The translations under genes were made by a program, and so were the position numbers. From contig JAHIJO010000166.1 of the NCBI GenBank assembly GCA_018898455.1, positions 1-60,066 on the forward strand: DNA of 60,066 nt, written 5' to 3'. Shown piece after piece: positions 32,103-40,617 of this stretch (positions are counted from its first letter, which is position 1; every line of letters begins with the position of its first letter). This DNA is from Verrucomicrobiota bacterium. GTDB taxonomy: Bacteria > Verrucomicrobiota > Kiritimatiellia > JAAZAB01. The notes beneath the pieces are model-generated. The model had not been told where the DNA came from and made no database searches. It saw only the letters and a program-made list of their open reading frames with translations.

Positions 32103-33788
32103 ATGGCGAATTTCGCAATTGGCTCGCTGCTGCCTGACATGCATGATTCGGGTGGGGAATTCCCCTGCGAGGAACTATACGACGTGGTTGTTTATGGCGG
32201 CACATCAGCCGGCGTTGTCGCGGCCGTGCAGACTGCCCGGACAGGCAAGCGCGTGGTGTTGATCGAATCAGGGCGTCATCTCGGCGGACTGAGTTCCGGC
32301 GGGCTTGGCGCCACCGACATAGGCAATAAGCAGGCTATCGGCGGAATGGCTCGGGAGTTTTATCACCGTATCTTCCGCTACTACCAGAAACCCGATGCGT
32401 GGAAATATGGAACGCGGGAAGAATACCTTGCTGCCGGTGCGCGTCGATGGGACGCCGAGCAGGCATGGTGGATGTTTGAACCCCACGCGGCGGAGCGGGT
32501 ATTCAATGACATGCTTCGGGAGGCCAAGGTGCCCGTGGTTTACGGTGAGCGTCTGGACCTGATGAACGGCGTGCGCAAGCAGGGACTGCGAATTGCCGCC
32601 ATCGTCATGGAATCCGGCCGGGTGTTTGGCGCGAGCATGTTTATCGATGCCACCTACGAGGGCGATTTGATGGCCAAAGCAGGGGTGTCCTATACGGTCG
32701 GACGCGAATCTAATGTCTGCTGCGGCGAGACGCTCAACGGCGTACAGCCTCACCGCGAGCATGAACGGTACGCCTGCCATCACCAATTCCTTAAACCCGT
32801 TGATCCGTATATCCGGTCGGGTGATCCGGCCGGAGGACTTCTGCCCGGCATCCACGACGGCGGGCCGGGCCGCGAAGGCGAAGGTGATCGCCGCATCCAG
32901 GCCTATTGCTTCCGCACCTGCCTTACCGACCAGACGGACAACATGGTTCCGGTCATGAAGCCCAAGAATTATAACCCGCTTCGCTATGAACTTCTGTTGC
33001 GTTATTTTGAGGCGGGGTTTGACCAGCTTCCCGTCGATGCCATCGCCGCCCGGATGTCGGCGGGCTTGCCCAACCGCAAGACGGATAACAACAACATTCA
33101 CGCCGTGTCAGTTGACAACACGGGCCTGAACCATGACTATCCGGACGGGGATTATGTCTTGCGTGAAGAGATCATCCGCGACCATGTGTGTTACCAGCAG
33201 GGGCTGTATTGGACATTGGCCAATCACCCTCGCGTGCCCGATAAAATCCGCAGCGACATGCGGCGATGGGGGCTGGCCAAGGACGAGTTTACCGACACTG
33301 ACAACTGGCCCCACCAGCTCTACGTCCGCGAAGCTCGGCGCATGGTCGCCGATTACGTAATGACTGAAACCGATTGCCTGGGCCGTTGCACCGTGCCGGA
33401 TTCAATCGGATTGGGGGCCTACGGTATGGATTCGCACAATACACAGCGGTATGTAGATGAGACGGGGCACGTGCGCAACGAAGGCAATGTCCAGACCGAG
33501 GGAAATTTCGAATTCGTTCCTTATCCGATCAGTTACCGTTCAATCGTCCCAAAGGCCACCCAGTGTTCCAATCTGCTGGTGCCCGTCTGCCTTTCGGCGT
33601 CTCACATTGCCTACGGCTCGATCCGAATGGAACCGGTCTTCATGGTTCTTGGTCAGTCGGCCGCGTTGGCCGCAGTCGAGGCAATTGACGATGGATGTGA
33701 GGTGCAGGCGATAGCATATGCGCGCCTTCGTGCACGTTTGCTCCGCGAGAGGCAGGTGTTGGAGTCCGATGTAAGGATTTCCCCATGA
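32103..33788 (+). CDS. FAD-dependent oxidoreductase
   Basis: A 561-residue flavoprotein whose N-terminus carries the FAD-binding motif DVVVYGGTSAGVVAAVQTARTG (GxSAG form of GxGxxG) and the glutamate of VVLIESGRHLGGLSSGG. This is the FAD_oxidored type common in carbohydrate-degrading PVC bacteria. The C-terminal SYRSIVPKATQCSNLLVPVCLSASHIAYGSIRMEPVFMVLGQSAALAA segment closes the FAD site. No signal peptide is seen. It starts 20 bp after the regulator with AAGGGAG upstream, so it is the first structural gene of the operon. The substrate is unknown, perhaps a sugar derivative. Confidence 0.82.
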   Translation: MANFAIGSLLPDMHDSGGEFPCEELYDVVVYGGTSAGVVAAVQTARTGKRVVLIESGRHLGGLSSGGLGATDIGNKQAIGGMAREFYHRIFRYYQKPDAWKYGTREEYLAAGARRWDAEQAWWMFEPHAAERVFNDMLREAKVPVVYGERLDLMNGVRKQGLRIAAIVMESGRVFGASMFIDATYEGDLMAKAGVSYTVGRESNVCCGETLNGVQPHREHERYACHHQFLKPVDPYIRSGDPAGGLLPGIHDGGPGREGEGDRRIQAYCFRTCLTDQTDNMVPVMKPKNYNPLRYELLLRYFEAGFDQLPVDAIAARMSAGLPNRKTDNNNIHAVSVDNTGLNHDYPDGDYVLREEIIRDHVCYQQGLYWTLANHPRVPDKIRSDMRRWGLAKDEFTDTDNWPHQLYVREARRMVADYVMTETDCLGRCTVPDSIGLGAYGMDSHNTQRYVDETGHVRNEGNVQTEGNFEFVPYPISYRSIVPKATQCSNLLVPVCLSASHIAYGSIRMEPVFMVLGQSAALAAVEAIDDGCEVQAIAYARLRARLLRERQVLESDVRISP

Positions 33789-33843
33789 CCTCCATCGGTC
33801 AGGAGAGAACTTGACTTTCGTAAGCAGGAAAGGCGGAAATATA

Positions 33844-35085
33844 ATGAATACACGAATAACATTTGGAATCGTCGGAACGGGCGGTATTTTTTACGGATGG
33901 GGAGGAGGTTCTGGTCATCTTCCTGCCTGTCCCTGGGTGGCGGATGAAGCGCGCCTGGCCGCCATTTGCGACCTGAGCGAAAAAAACCTTAAAAGAGCCG
34001 CAGAAGCCGTCAAAATAATTTACGCGGAAAAGGCCGCAGCCCAAAGAGTGATAGGAAATAATGAGCTCGCCGACTTGCTCGTAGCCGATGGCGAAAACCT
34101 TAAGCTATACACGAATCTTGATGAAATGCTGCGGTCGGAAAAGCTTGATTTCGTTGATGTAATTACTCCGTGCGAACACCATTCCACCGCCGTAAAGAAG
34201 GCCCTTGCCGCCGGCTGCCACGTGCTCTGCGAAAAACCGCTCGCCAGAACCTGGCTTGAATCGGAGGAAATCGTCAAAGATGTTACAACCGCCGGAAAAA
34301 TTTTACTTTATGGCGAAAACCTTATTTACGCCGATCCTTACTATGACGTCAAAAAACTGATTCAAAAAGGCGAGCTTGGAGAGCTGGAGGCCATGTGGAT
34401 ACCATTCAGCGGCAGTGAGCCGGGCAACTACAGTTATCCGAGGGGCGGGGTGGGCGCATTGCTGGACAACGGAATTCATGCCATAACCCTTTCCTGGTTC
34501 CTGACCGGATTCGACTATGCCCCGAAAAGAGTTAAAGCTCTGTTTCCCGACGGGGTTTCGACCCGGATAAAACAAAGGTTTATCGACGGAGTTATCAAGG
34601 AATTGAACGTCGAGGATTATGCCGGGTTTGTGGTCGAATTCGAAAATCCGGCTTCAGGCCATTGGGTCAACGCCTATCTTGAGGCATCCTGGGCGTTTGA
34701 CGATGCCGGAGTCTTCAAGGCGGTCGGAAGCAGGGGCGAAATTAAAATGGTAGACGGGAAAATTACGGTTACGGATCAGTTCGGGAATAATCATGTCAGA
34801 GATATTTATCATCCCAGCTTTCTCAATATGGGCCTACCGCCCGGATATGGGGGACACCCCCAGCAACTGAAGGCGATGGTACGGCTGGTGAAGGAAAACG
34901 CAACGCCGTTGTGCGACGTGAAGATAGGCTCCGAATCCCTCTCGATCGCTCAGGCTGTTTATTTGTCCGAGGCGAAAGGGAAAAAAGCGGTAACGTTGTC
35001 CGAGTTTAAGGAGTATGCAAAAACGTTCGAGAATAATCATGAAGGCTTACTGCGGGAACTTTTGAAAACGGGAATCAGAAGATGA
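33844..35085 (+). CDS. Gfo/Idh/MocA-family oxidoreductase
   Basis: The 413-residue protein has a Rossmann start FGIVGTGGIFYGWGGGSGHLPAC (a glycine-rich insert after GxGG is unusual) and the family signature CEKPLARTW with the EKP lysine. DNGIHAITLSWFLTGF holds the expected active-site histidine. It is about 60 residues longer than typical because of inserts around residues 55-80. I start at MNTRITFG after GGCGGAA. It lies 55 bp after the FAD gene in the regulator-led operon. It probably reduces or oxidises a sugar-derived ketone or lactone; the substrate is unknown. Confidence 0.82.
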   Translation: MNTRITFGIVGTGGIFYGWGGGSGHLPACPWVADEARLAAICDLSEKNLKRAAEAVKIIYAEKAAAQRVIGNNELADLLVADGENLKLYTNLDEMLRSEKLDFVDVITPCEHHSTAVKKALAAGCHVLCEKPLARTWLESEEIVKDVTTAGKILLYGENLIYADPYYDVKKLIQKGELGELEAMWIPFSGSEPGNYSYPRGGVGALLDNGIHAITLSWFLTGFDYAPKRVKALFPDGVSTRIKQRFIDGVIKELNVEDYAGFVVEFENPASGHWVNAYLEASWAFDDAGVFKAVGSRGEIKMVDGKITVTDQFGNNHVRDIYHPSFLNMGLPPGYGGHPQQLKAMVRLVKENATPLCDVKIGSESLSIAQAVYLSEAKGKKAVTLSEFKEYAKTFENNHEGLLRELLKTGIRR

Positions 35086-35240
35086 AGGAAATGAGTGTGC
35101 CAGGTGAAACCGAGGTTAGCAAGCTGGCTGATCAAGTCTGGCAAAAGGTTTCAGCCCGGGCTGATCCAGCAGGGCGGAAACCACCGGGCCGCTACGGAAA
35201 TCCGTGCGGAGGAGAAACAGGGAATACAAAGCAAACCTAA
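35082..35240 (+). CDS. Possible small protein (52 residues)
   Basis: An ATG that overlaps the stop of the Gfo/Idh gene (ATGA) opens a 52-codon frame, MKEMSVPGETEVSKLADQVW and on to a polar, Gly/Pro-rich end, closing 16 bp before the cupin gene's ATG. No family is recognised. The overlap and the fit between two operon genes favour it, but the composition of its second half (ARADPAGRKPPGRYGNPCGG) is not clearly protein-like. It might instead be a plain intergenic spacer. Confidence 0.3.
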   Translation: MKEMSVPGETEVSKLADQVWQKVSARADPAGRKPPGRYGNPCGGETGNTKQT

Positions 35241-35256
35241 ATTAGGAGATCATATT

Positions 35257-35685
35257 ATGCCTTCTCACCAAAAATACATGGTTAATTATGAGGAAATAAA
35301 AGATTTGCCTCTTGTTTGCCGGGAGGATTTCGCGGGAAATTCCGCCCGAATCCTTATCGGCGCCGGGTCTATAAATGCTCCCGGCTGTATGTTCCGGGCG
35401 ACTTTTCAACCAGGCGGATTTCATGCCACCCATCTTCACACGAAATGCGACGAATTCGTGTATATTCTTTCGGGTCATGGGCTGAAAGGCGTGAAAGACA
35501 AAGTGTACGAGTTGCGGGCCGGCTGTGCCTATTATCTGCCCAGGGGAGTTGCCCATTGGATGCTCAACACTCACCCGACCGAGTCGATTCAGGTGGTCGG
35601 GTTCTATCCGAATTCCTCTGATTTTGATGGAACCGGGTATGAATATCTGGGCCCGATTCCGGAAGGCGTGAAAAAAACGGAATAA
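35257..35685 (+). CDS. Cupin-domain protein
   Basis: A 142-residue single-domain cupin. Motif 1 is FHATHLHTKCDEFVYILSGHGLKG (two histidines and a glutamate), and motif 2 contains LPRGVAHWMLN. It probably binds a divalent metal. AGGAG lies 8 bp before the ATG at 35257; an upstream extension of the frame is unlikely coding. DUF6282-like metal-dependent hydrolase follows after 3 bp. Within this operon it may act as an isomerase or epimerase or as a sensor; no specific function can be given. Confidence 0.75.
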   Translation: MPSHQKYMVNYEEIKDLPLVCREDFAGNSARILIGAGSINAPGCMFRATFQPGGFHATHLHTKCDEFVYILSGHGLKGVKDKVYELRAGCAYYLPRGVAHWMLNTHPTESIQVVGFYPNSSDFDGTGYEYLGPIPEGVKKTE

Positions 35686-35688
35686 GTC

Positions 35689-36684
35689 ATGATGAAAAAC
35701 AAGTCCAAAATAAAAGATGTTTACGAGCTTTCGATGGAGCCGAAATGGCGCCAGGATACCAAAAGGGCCTATACCACGATTTTGAGCATGGGTGACAGGG
35801 TAAAGACCATCAAGGAAGATGACGTGCTTGAGCTCCTGAACGGAGCGGTGGATATTCACGTTCACGCCGCGCCTGATCCGGAAATTGATGTCGGGTGGGA
35901 TCAGCTGGAGATAACAAAAAAAGCGACCGACATTGGTATGGGCGCCGTGGTCTTCAAAGCGCATTCCATTCCAACCGCGGCCACCGTATTTTATGTGCAA
36001 AAGGCGGTTGAGCAGTATGCCCTGAATATCGGGAAAACACCCGCAAGGGCGTTTGGCGGCGTAACGCTCAACCATTATCAGGGCGGGTTGAATCCGGAGG
36101 CAGTGCAGATGTGCGCCGATTTGGGCGGCAAGGTCGTCTGGCTCCCAAGCCACAGTTCGGCCCATCATAAACGTGTAATGGGGGAATCCGGCGGTATTGA
36201 ATTGTTGGATGCTAACGACAAGCCTGTCCCGGAACTCTGTGAGATTTTTAAGATTATCGCCGAAAACGATATGATTCTTGATCCGTGCCATGCCGGAACA
36301 AAGCAGAGGTTCGTGATTATTCGCGAAGCAAAAAAAATGGGAGTGAAGAAAATAGTCATAACCCACCCGAATTGGAATGTTACCAAAGCCACGCACGAAC
36401 AGATGGCCGAAATGGGCGGAATGGGGGCGTATATCGGTCTCTTCATGTACGGCGCCGTGCCTAATTTCAACAACCCGAACTGCGAGCCGATGGAAATGTT
36501 TGAAATTATAAAAACGGTCGGTCCGGAACACATTGTTCTGGCCTCGGATTTGGGCACGGTGGTCAATATGCCGCCCTGGGAAGGGATGAAACTTTTCATG
36601 AGAATCCTGCTCGCCAACGGAGTTGATAAAAACGACATAAGAAAAATGTGCCGGGACAATTCATCCTCCCTGCTTGGATTGTAA
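35689..36684 (+). CDS. Amidohydrolase-like metal-dependent hydrolase (DUF6282-type)
   Basis: A 331-residue barrel protein with an N-terminal metal motif VDIHVHAAPDPEID (HxH around residues 56-58) preceded by a helical 50-residue leader. Other likely ligands are in FKAHSIP, LPSHSSAHHKR, DPCHAG, ITHPNWN and LASDLGTV (final aspartate). I associate this arrangement with DUF6282 proteins, a family of unknown activity. The gene starts 3 bp after the cupin and closes the operon. A lactonase or amidase role on a sugar derivative is plausible but unproven. Confidence 0.7.
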   Translation: MMKNKSKIKDVYELSMEPKWRQDTKRAYTTILSMGDRVKTIKEDDVLELLNGAVDIHVHAAPDPEIDVGWDQLEITKKATDIGMGAVVFKAHSIPTAATVFYVQKAVEQYALNIGKTPARAFGGVTLNHYQGGLNPEAVQMCADLGGKVVWLPSHSSAHHKRVMGESGGIELLDANDKPVPELCEIFKIIAENDMILDPCHAGTKQRFVIIREAKKMGVKKIVITHPNWNVTKATHEQMAEMGGMGAYIGLFMYGAVPNFNNPNCEPMEMFEIIKTVGPEHIVLASDLGTVVNMPPWEGMKLFMRILLANGVDKNDIRKMCRDNSSSLLGL

Positions 36685-36723
36685 CGAAAGGAAGCGTAAT
36701 TATTTGATCGAAAATATCCGGTG

Positions 36724-36753
36724 TTGAATTGCAATGGTACCAAACGATATATT
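36724..36753 (+). promoter_or_regulatory. Candidate sigma-70-type promoter for lpxA
   Basis: TTGAAT (36724-36729), an 18-bp spacer and TATATT (36748-36753) precede the lpxA ATG (36832) by about 80 bp. TATATT matches TATAAT at five of six bases and TTGAAT matches TTGACA at four. It lies after the upstream operon's last stop. Confidence 0.45.
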
Positions 36754-36831
36754 TTCTCGCCTCAGCTCCCTCTCTGTATTATCCTTGCCTTTATTTGTGT
36801 CTTGGCGAAAAAACAGAGAAGGATAAGCGCT

Positions 36832-37644
36832 ATGACAACCATTCATCCCACGGCCATCGTGCATCCCGGTGCGAATCTTGGGAACAACGTGCAGATTGGG
36901 CCTTATGCGGTGATCGAAGACAAAGTTTGCATTGGGGACGGCACGGTTATGGGGCCGCACGTTACTATTTGCCGCTTCACGACCCTTGGCGCGGCCTGTA
37001 CCATTCATGCGAATGCCGTTCTTGGGGATTGGCCCCAGGATGTGGCGTTCAAGCCGGAGGAGGAAAGTTTCCTGCGGATCGGATCGCATTGTATGATCCG
37101 GGAAGGGGTGACCATGCATCGGGGAACCAAACCCGGAACCGCCACCGAAGTGGGGGACCACTGCTTCCTCATGGTGAACAGCCACCTGGGCCATAATGTC
37201 AAACTGGGCGCTTCCGTGATCATTGCCAATGGCGCCTTGCTGGGTGGATATGTGGACGTGGGGGATGGAGTGTTCATCAGCGGCAATTGCCTGGTTCACC
37301 AGTTCACCCGCATTGGCAAACTGGCCATCCTGGCCGGAGGAACCGCCATCAACAAGGATGTGCCGCCGTTCTGCAAAACTCAGGGTCTTAGTCCCAACAC
37401 CGTCGCGGGATTGAATGTGATCGGATTGAAACGCGCCGGGATCGGGCTCGAGGATCGGCTGGCCATCAAACGGGCTTTTGCGATTCTTTACCGGTCCGGG
37501 TTGAACGTCTCCCAGGCCGTCGAACGGATGAAGCGGGAATATCCGTCCGGGTTGGCACAGGAATTCTGCGTGTTTATTGAAGCCTCCAAGCGCGGTATCT
37601 GCCGCTGCCGTGGCGTTTCCGAAAAGAATGCCGATGATGAATGA
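36832..37644 (+). CDS. lpxA: UDP-N-acetylglucosamine acyltransferase
   Basis: The first enzyme of lipid A synthesis; it moves a hydroxyacyl chain from ACP to UDP-GlcNAc in the cytoplasm. The 270-residue left-handed beta-helix starts IHPTAIVHPGANLGNNVQIGPYAVIE with hexapeptide repeats. The catalytic histidine lies in FLMVNSHLGHNVKLG, and the C-terminal helical part (NVIGLKRAGI, IKRAFAILYRSGLNVSQAVE) is typical. I start at MTTIHPTA after AGAAGGA. It is a singleton here: lpxD, fabZ and lpxB are not next to it. It implies a Gram-negative outer membrane. A symmetrical terminator follows at once. Confidence 0.93.
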   Translation: MTTIHPTAIVHPGANLGNNVQIGPYAVIEDKVCIGDGTVMGPHVTICRFTTLGAACTIHANAVLGDWPQDVAFKPEEESFLRIGSHCMIREGVTMHRGTKPGTATEVGDHCFLMVNSHLGHNVKLGASVIIANGALLGGYVDVGDGVFISGNCLVHQFTRIGKLAILAGGTAINKDVPPFCKTQGLSPNTVAGLNVIGLKRAGIGLEDRLAIKRAFAILYRSGLNVSQAVERMKREYPSGLAQEFCVFIEASKRGICRCRGVSEKNADDE

Positions 37645-37673
37645 ACCCCGCATTTCTCTGAGAAATGAGGGTT
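37645..37673. terminator. Bidirectional hairpin terminator between lpxA and an outer-membrane gene
   Basis: ACCCCGCATTTCTC and GAGAAATGAGGGT pair almost perfectly around a single T. The hairpin sits between the convergent stops of lpxA (37644) and the minus-strand gene (37672-37674), and both flanks are A/T-rich (GTTATT on the plus strand). Confidence 0.65.
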
Positions 37674-38247
37674 ATTCTTCCGTCCACCGCAGGAACACGC
37701 TGCCCGCCAGGCCGCTCAAATCGGAATTGGACAAGTCCTGGAAATTGGAGCCGTTCACGATCCGGTAACTTCCCCCGATGCCAAGTTCCAGGCTGGAGGT
37801 CAGGTTGAGCATCACGTTGATTCCGGGATCGGCCACAAACAGATCGGCGCGATCCGAACTTCCCTGGAGGGGATTGACGTTAAGTTGGCCATAACCCAGA
37901 AAGCATTCCACCGAGCCGTGGACCAGGCTCGTATGAAACAGGGTCCAGTCCATGGATACCCCGGTGTCCCAGAAGTCAAAGGCCTTCAGGTTCTCGTACT
38001 GCTCGCCGGCATTCACGTTGTTGACCAGCGCGTAGCCGGCCAGGCCGAAATAGAGCGTATGCCCCAGTGCCGGGCCCAGTTGGAATCCCGGCATGGTGGC
38101 CCACTGCCCGCCGAACTGGGTCAGCTTGACTTCCGGCTTAACCCAGAAACTCCAGTCATCGTTATTAGCGATCAGAGCTTGCGTCGGCGCCGCCGAAACC
38201 GAAGCCGCCACCAGTATGATGCCTGCCAGCGTAAAAACAGATTTCAT
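37672..38247 (-). CDS. Predicted outer-membrane beta-barrel or secreted protein
   Basis: A 191-residue protein with a clear signal peptide (MKSVFTLAGIILVAASVSAAP, cleavage after about residue 19-21). The mature part alternates hydrophobic and polar residues in beta-strand style (FWVKPEVKLTQFGG, LYFGLAGYALV, WTLFHTSLVHGSVECFLGYGQL, LELGIGGSYRIV) and ends in aromatic VFLRWTEE. This suggests a small outer-membrane barrel, though the terminal phenylalanine is missing. GGAGG lies 8 bp before the ATG at 38247, so I prefer it over the longer start. The function is unknown. It shares a strand with the Ldh-like gene but is 150 bp from it. Confidence 0.6.
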   Translation of the reverse strand: MKSVFTLAGIILVAASVSAAPTQALIANNDDWSFWVKPEVKLTQFGGQWATMPGFQLGPALGHTLYFGLAGYALVNNVNAGEQYENLKAFDFWDTGVSMDWTLFHTSLVHGSVECFLGYGQLNVNPLQGSSDRADLFVADPGINVMLNLTSSLELGIGGSYRIVNGSNFQDLSNSDLSGLAGSVFLRWTEE

Positions 38248-38397
38248 GATGTTTGCCTCCAAAGGTGAATAGAATCGTGCATTGAGCTATAGTTCTTTGA
38301 TAGCATAATCCTCAATGAGGTTCCAGTTGAATATCAAATACAACAACGGATTAGAGTGACGGGAATGTACCGGAGGTTCGCCACGTTCGGGGGAGGA

Positions 38398-39429
38398 TTA
38401 TCCGACCGGCTCGATTCCGTTATCAGCGGCGATTTGTCGAAGCATCCGGAGCTTATCGCTGCTCAAGGGAATGCCGTGCACCCGGCAATCGGCCATGGCG
38501 GCGAATCCGCGTTCTCCCGGAAGCCGGATGGAGTCGCAACCGGGTCGAACGCGGGAACTTTTCACATGCTTGATAAAACGTTTCATTTCCTTGACATAAT
38601 AGGCGGTTCCGGCGAACGCGGCGGGGTCAAGAACCATCAGCGCCAATGACTGGCGGGAGAGGGCGTGGGGGTTGTTGGCACTGCCGCCGGCCAGGACCGT
38701 GAGGGCTTCAATGAAAAGGGACAAGGCGTAGAACTTATGCCCTTCAATCTCTCCGCCGCCGAACATCAGCGTTCCGCCGTGAGATAATACTGCCGGGTTT
38801 GGGCTGGGCTTGCCTGAACCATCAAGAAAACGGGCGGGAGATGTTTTCTTTCCTGCTTTTTCCAGCGCATGGGCCGCCGCCATGGACATCGTAGCGGTCG
38901 AGAAATCGGCCAGCATCGGATGGGGATCAGCCGGGAACGCCACGGCCATGGGATTGGTGCTGAACCGCGGATCAATCCCTCCATAGGGGGCGCAGTCCTT
39001 GCAGGTATTGGTTTGAGCCCATGCTTCAGCCATAAAACCTGCCCGGGCGAGGGGGATGAGATAGATGCCCAGCGCGCCCACCCAAGTCGTGTTCCGCACG
39101 GCGACGAATCCGATTCCATGCTGCCGGGCCTTGCGGGCGGCCAGATCCACGGCCGTTTTCATGGTGATCCCGCCCAGACAATGGTTCCCGTCGAGCAAGG
39201 CCATAGCGCCATGGTTCTTGACAACCTTGGGTTTGGCCTGGGGATCGACGTCCTTGCCGAGAGCATCGTGGATGACCTTGAATTGGATCAGTCCGTGGGT
39301 GGATTGACGAAAGGCCTCTGTTTCCACGATCACTTGGGCCAGGTAACGAGCCGTGGATTTCGGCATCCCGCGTTTTGTCATGAACGCAACGCCAAAATGG
39401 ATCAGGGCCTTCATCGAAATACATTTCAT
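38398..39429 (-). CDS. Ldh-family (malate/L-lactate/ureidoglycolate dehydrogenase-type) oxidoreductase
   Basis: The 343-residue protein belongs to the NAD(P)-dependent type II malate/L-lactate dehydrogenase family. Signatures are the catalytic histidine in RQSTHGLIQFKV, VRNTTWVGALGIYLIPLARAGF, PMAVAFPADPHPMLADFSTATMSMA (NADH binding) and LPGERGFA. Members reduce 2-keto acids such as pyruvate, oxaloacetate, sulfolactate or 2,3-diketogulonate. The ATG has AAGGGG upstream. It is divergent from an AraC-type regulator, which may control it. The substrate is unknown. Confidence 0.85.
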   Translation of the reverse strand: MKCISMKALIHFGVAFMTKRGMPKSTARYLAQVIVETEAFRQSTHGLIQFKVIHDALGKDVDPQAKPKVVKNHGAMALLDGNHCLGGITMKTAVDLAARKARQHGIGFVAVRNTTWVGALGIYLIPLARAGFMAEAWAQTNTCKDCAPYGGIDPRFSTNPMAVAFPADPHPMLADFSTATMSMAAAHALEKAGKKTSPARFLDGSGKPSPNPAVLSHGGTLMFGGGEIEGHKFYALSLFIEALTVLAGGSANNPHALSRQSLALMVLDPAAFAGTAYYVKEMKRFIKHVKSSRVRPGCDSIRLPGERGFAAMADCRVHGIPLSSDKLRMLRQIAADNGIEPVG

Positions 39430-39656
39430 AAGTTCCCCTTGGAATTCGACAGTTATCTATTTGTAACATCACGATGGGTTCGATCGACGTCCCCCGGCAT
39501 GCCGGACACAGCGCCAGTGTACCTGTATCATAGCCACCCTCAATATTATTCAAGCATTATTTGGAGCTTTCCACCGCCGCTGAATCCAAGGATGGCGCAG
39601 GAAAATATATGAAAACACTGGGGTCGGTGATATGATGCGAAACAAAAGGGATTTGT

Positions 39657-40559
39657 ATGGTGAAACTCACTGCCGGATTTTCCAAGCTCACGCTGGAACA
39701 GCGCTTTGCGCGCGAGTTACCGGTGATCGATTCCATGGGTCGTTTGATTTTTGATCCCATTTTTGCGCAGGCATCCCACATGACGCCCCGTTGTGAGATG
39801 TTTCATATCATCAAGGGCCGGGTCAAACTGGTTCTCGGTGGGAAAAGCGTCGAAGCCGCGGCCGGCGATACCTTGCTGATTCCGACGGAGTGCATGCACC
39901 GCGACGAGTTTGAGTTGGAACGGGGACTCGAAGTTTTCATGGTGTTTTTTTCATGGAAGGCGGAAAAGGATTATTTTTCCCTGGTAACTAACGCCCTCCT
40001 GCAGCGTATCCCGCCGGCCGTTAAAGTGGAGGTTGGACGGATGTTCGACCGCCTGTGCATGGACCGTTCCGGCGACGATGAAACGCACCGCTTGCTGGTG
40101 CGGTCGCGGGTGCTGACCATCCTGCTGTTCCTGCTGCAGGAATGTATCCGGGTGCGGCAACGGCGCCGGAAACATCCGCGCCAGTTATCCGGCGTTCAGC
40201 GGCGGCAATCCCTCATGCTCCGGGCAAAATCGTTCCTGGAAGTCCATTTTCATGAACCCCTGACGTTGAATGCCATTGCCCAGTCGCTGAAAGTCAGTCC
40301 GTTTTATCTCTCGCGCGTGTTCAGCAAGGAAAGCGATTTTTCGCTGTTTGCCTACCTGACGGCGCTCCGCATGAACCGCGCCAAGGAACTCCTGGCACAG
40401 GGTGTCTTGAATGTGAACGAAGTGGCGGATGCCGTGGGTTACGACAACAGCCGTTATTTTGCCAAGATCTTTCGCCAGCACTTCGGGCATGCGCCCATCA
40501 GCACGGTATACAGGGAGCTGGATCCTTTTACCCGTCGCGCAAAGGAATATCCAAAATAG
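39657..40559 (+). CDS. AraC-family transcriptional regulator with cupin-type N-terminal domain
   Basis: A 300-residue activator-type regulator. Residues 20-110 look like a ligand-binding cupin (HIIKGRVKLVLGGKSVEAAAGDTLLIP). The C-terminal hundred residues are two helix-turn-helix units of AraC type (LNAIAQSLKVSPFYLSRVFSKESDFSLFAYLTALRMNRAKELL and NVNEVADAVGYDNSRYFAKIFRQHFGHAP). AAAAGGG lies upstream of the ATG. It sits between the divergent Ldh-like gene and the downstream ceramidase-like to dehydrogenase genes, which are its probable targets. Confidence 0.88.
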   Translation: MVKLTAGFSKLTLEQRFARELPVIDSMGRLIFDPIFAQASHMTPRCEMFHIIKGRVKLVLGGKSVEAAAGDTLLIPTECMHRDEFELERGLEVFMVFFSWKAEKDYFSLVTNALLQRIPPAVKVEVGRMFDRLCMDRSGDDETHRLLVRSRVLTILLFLLQECIRVRQRRRKHPRQLSGVQRRQSLMLRAKSFLEVHFHEPLTLNAIAQSLKVSPFYLSRVFSKESDFSLFAYLTALRMNRAKELLAQGVLNVNEVADAVGYDNSRYFAKIFRQHFGHAPISTVYRELDPFTRRAKEYPK

Positions 40560-40617
40560 CAATCCTGTTCACTTGAGCTTTCCGGTTGCCTGCGCCATCA
40601 TGATGGCAGGTTAAATA

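Noticed and set aside
35242..36531. Long 429-codon minus-strand frame opposite the cupin and DUF6282-like genes
   Set aside because: It is antisense to two genes with clear motifs and ribosome-binding sites, and shows no domain itself.
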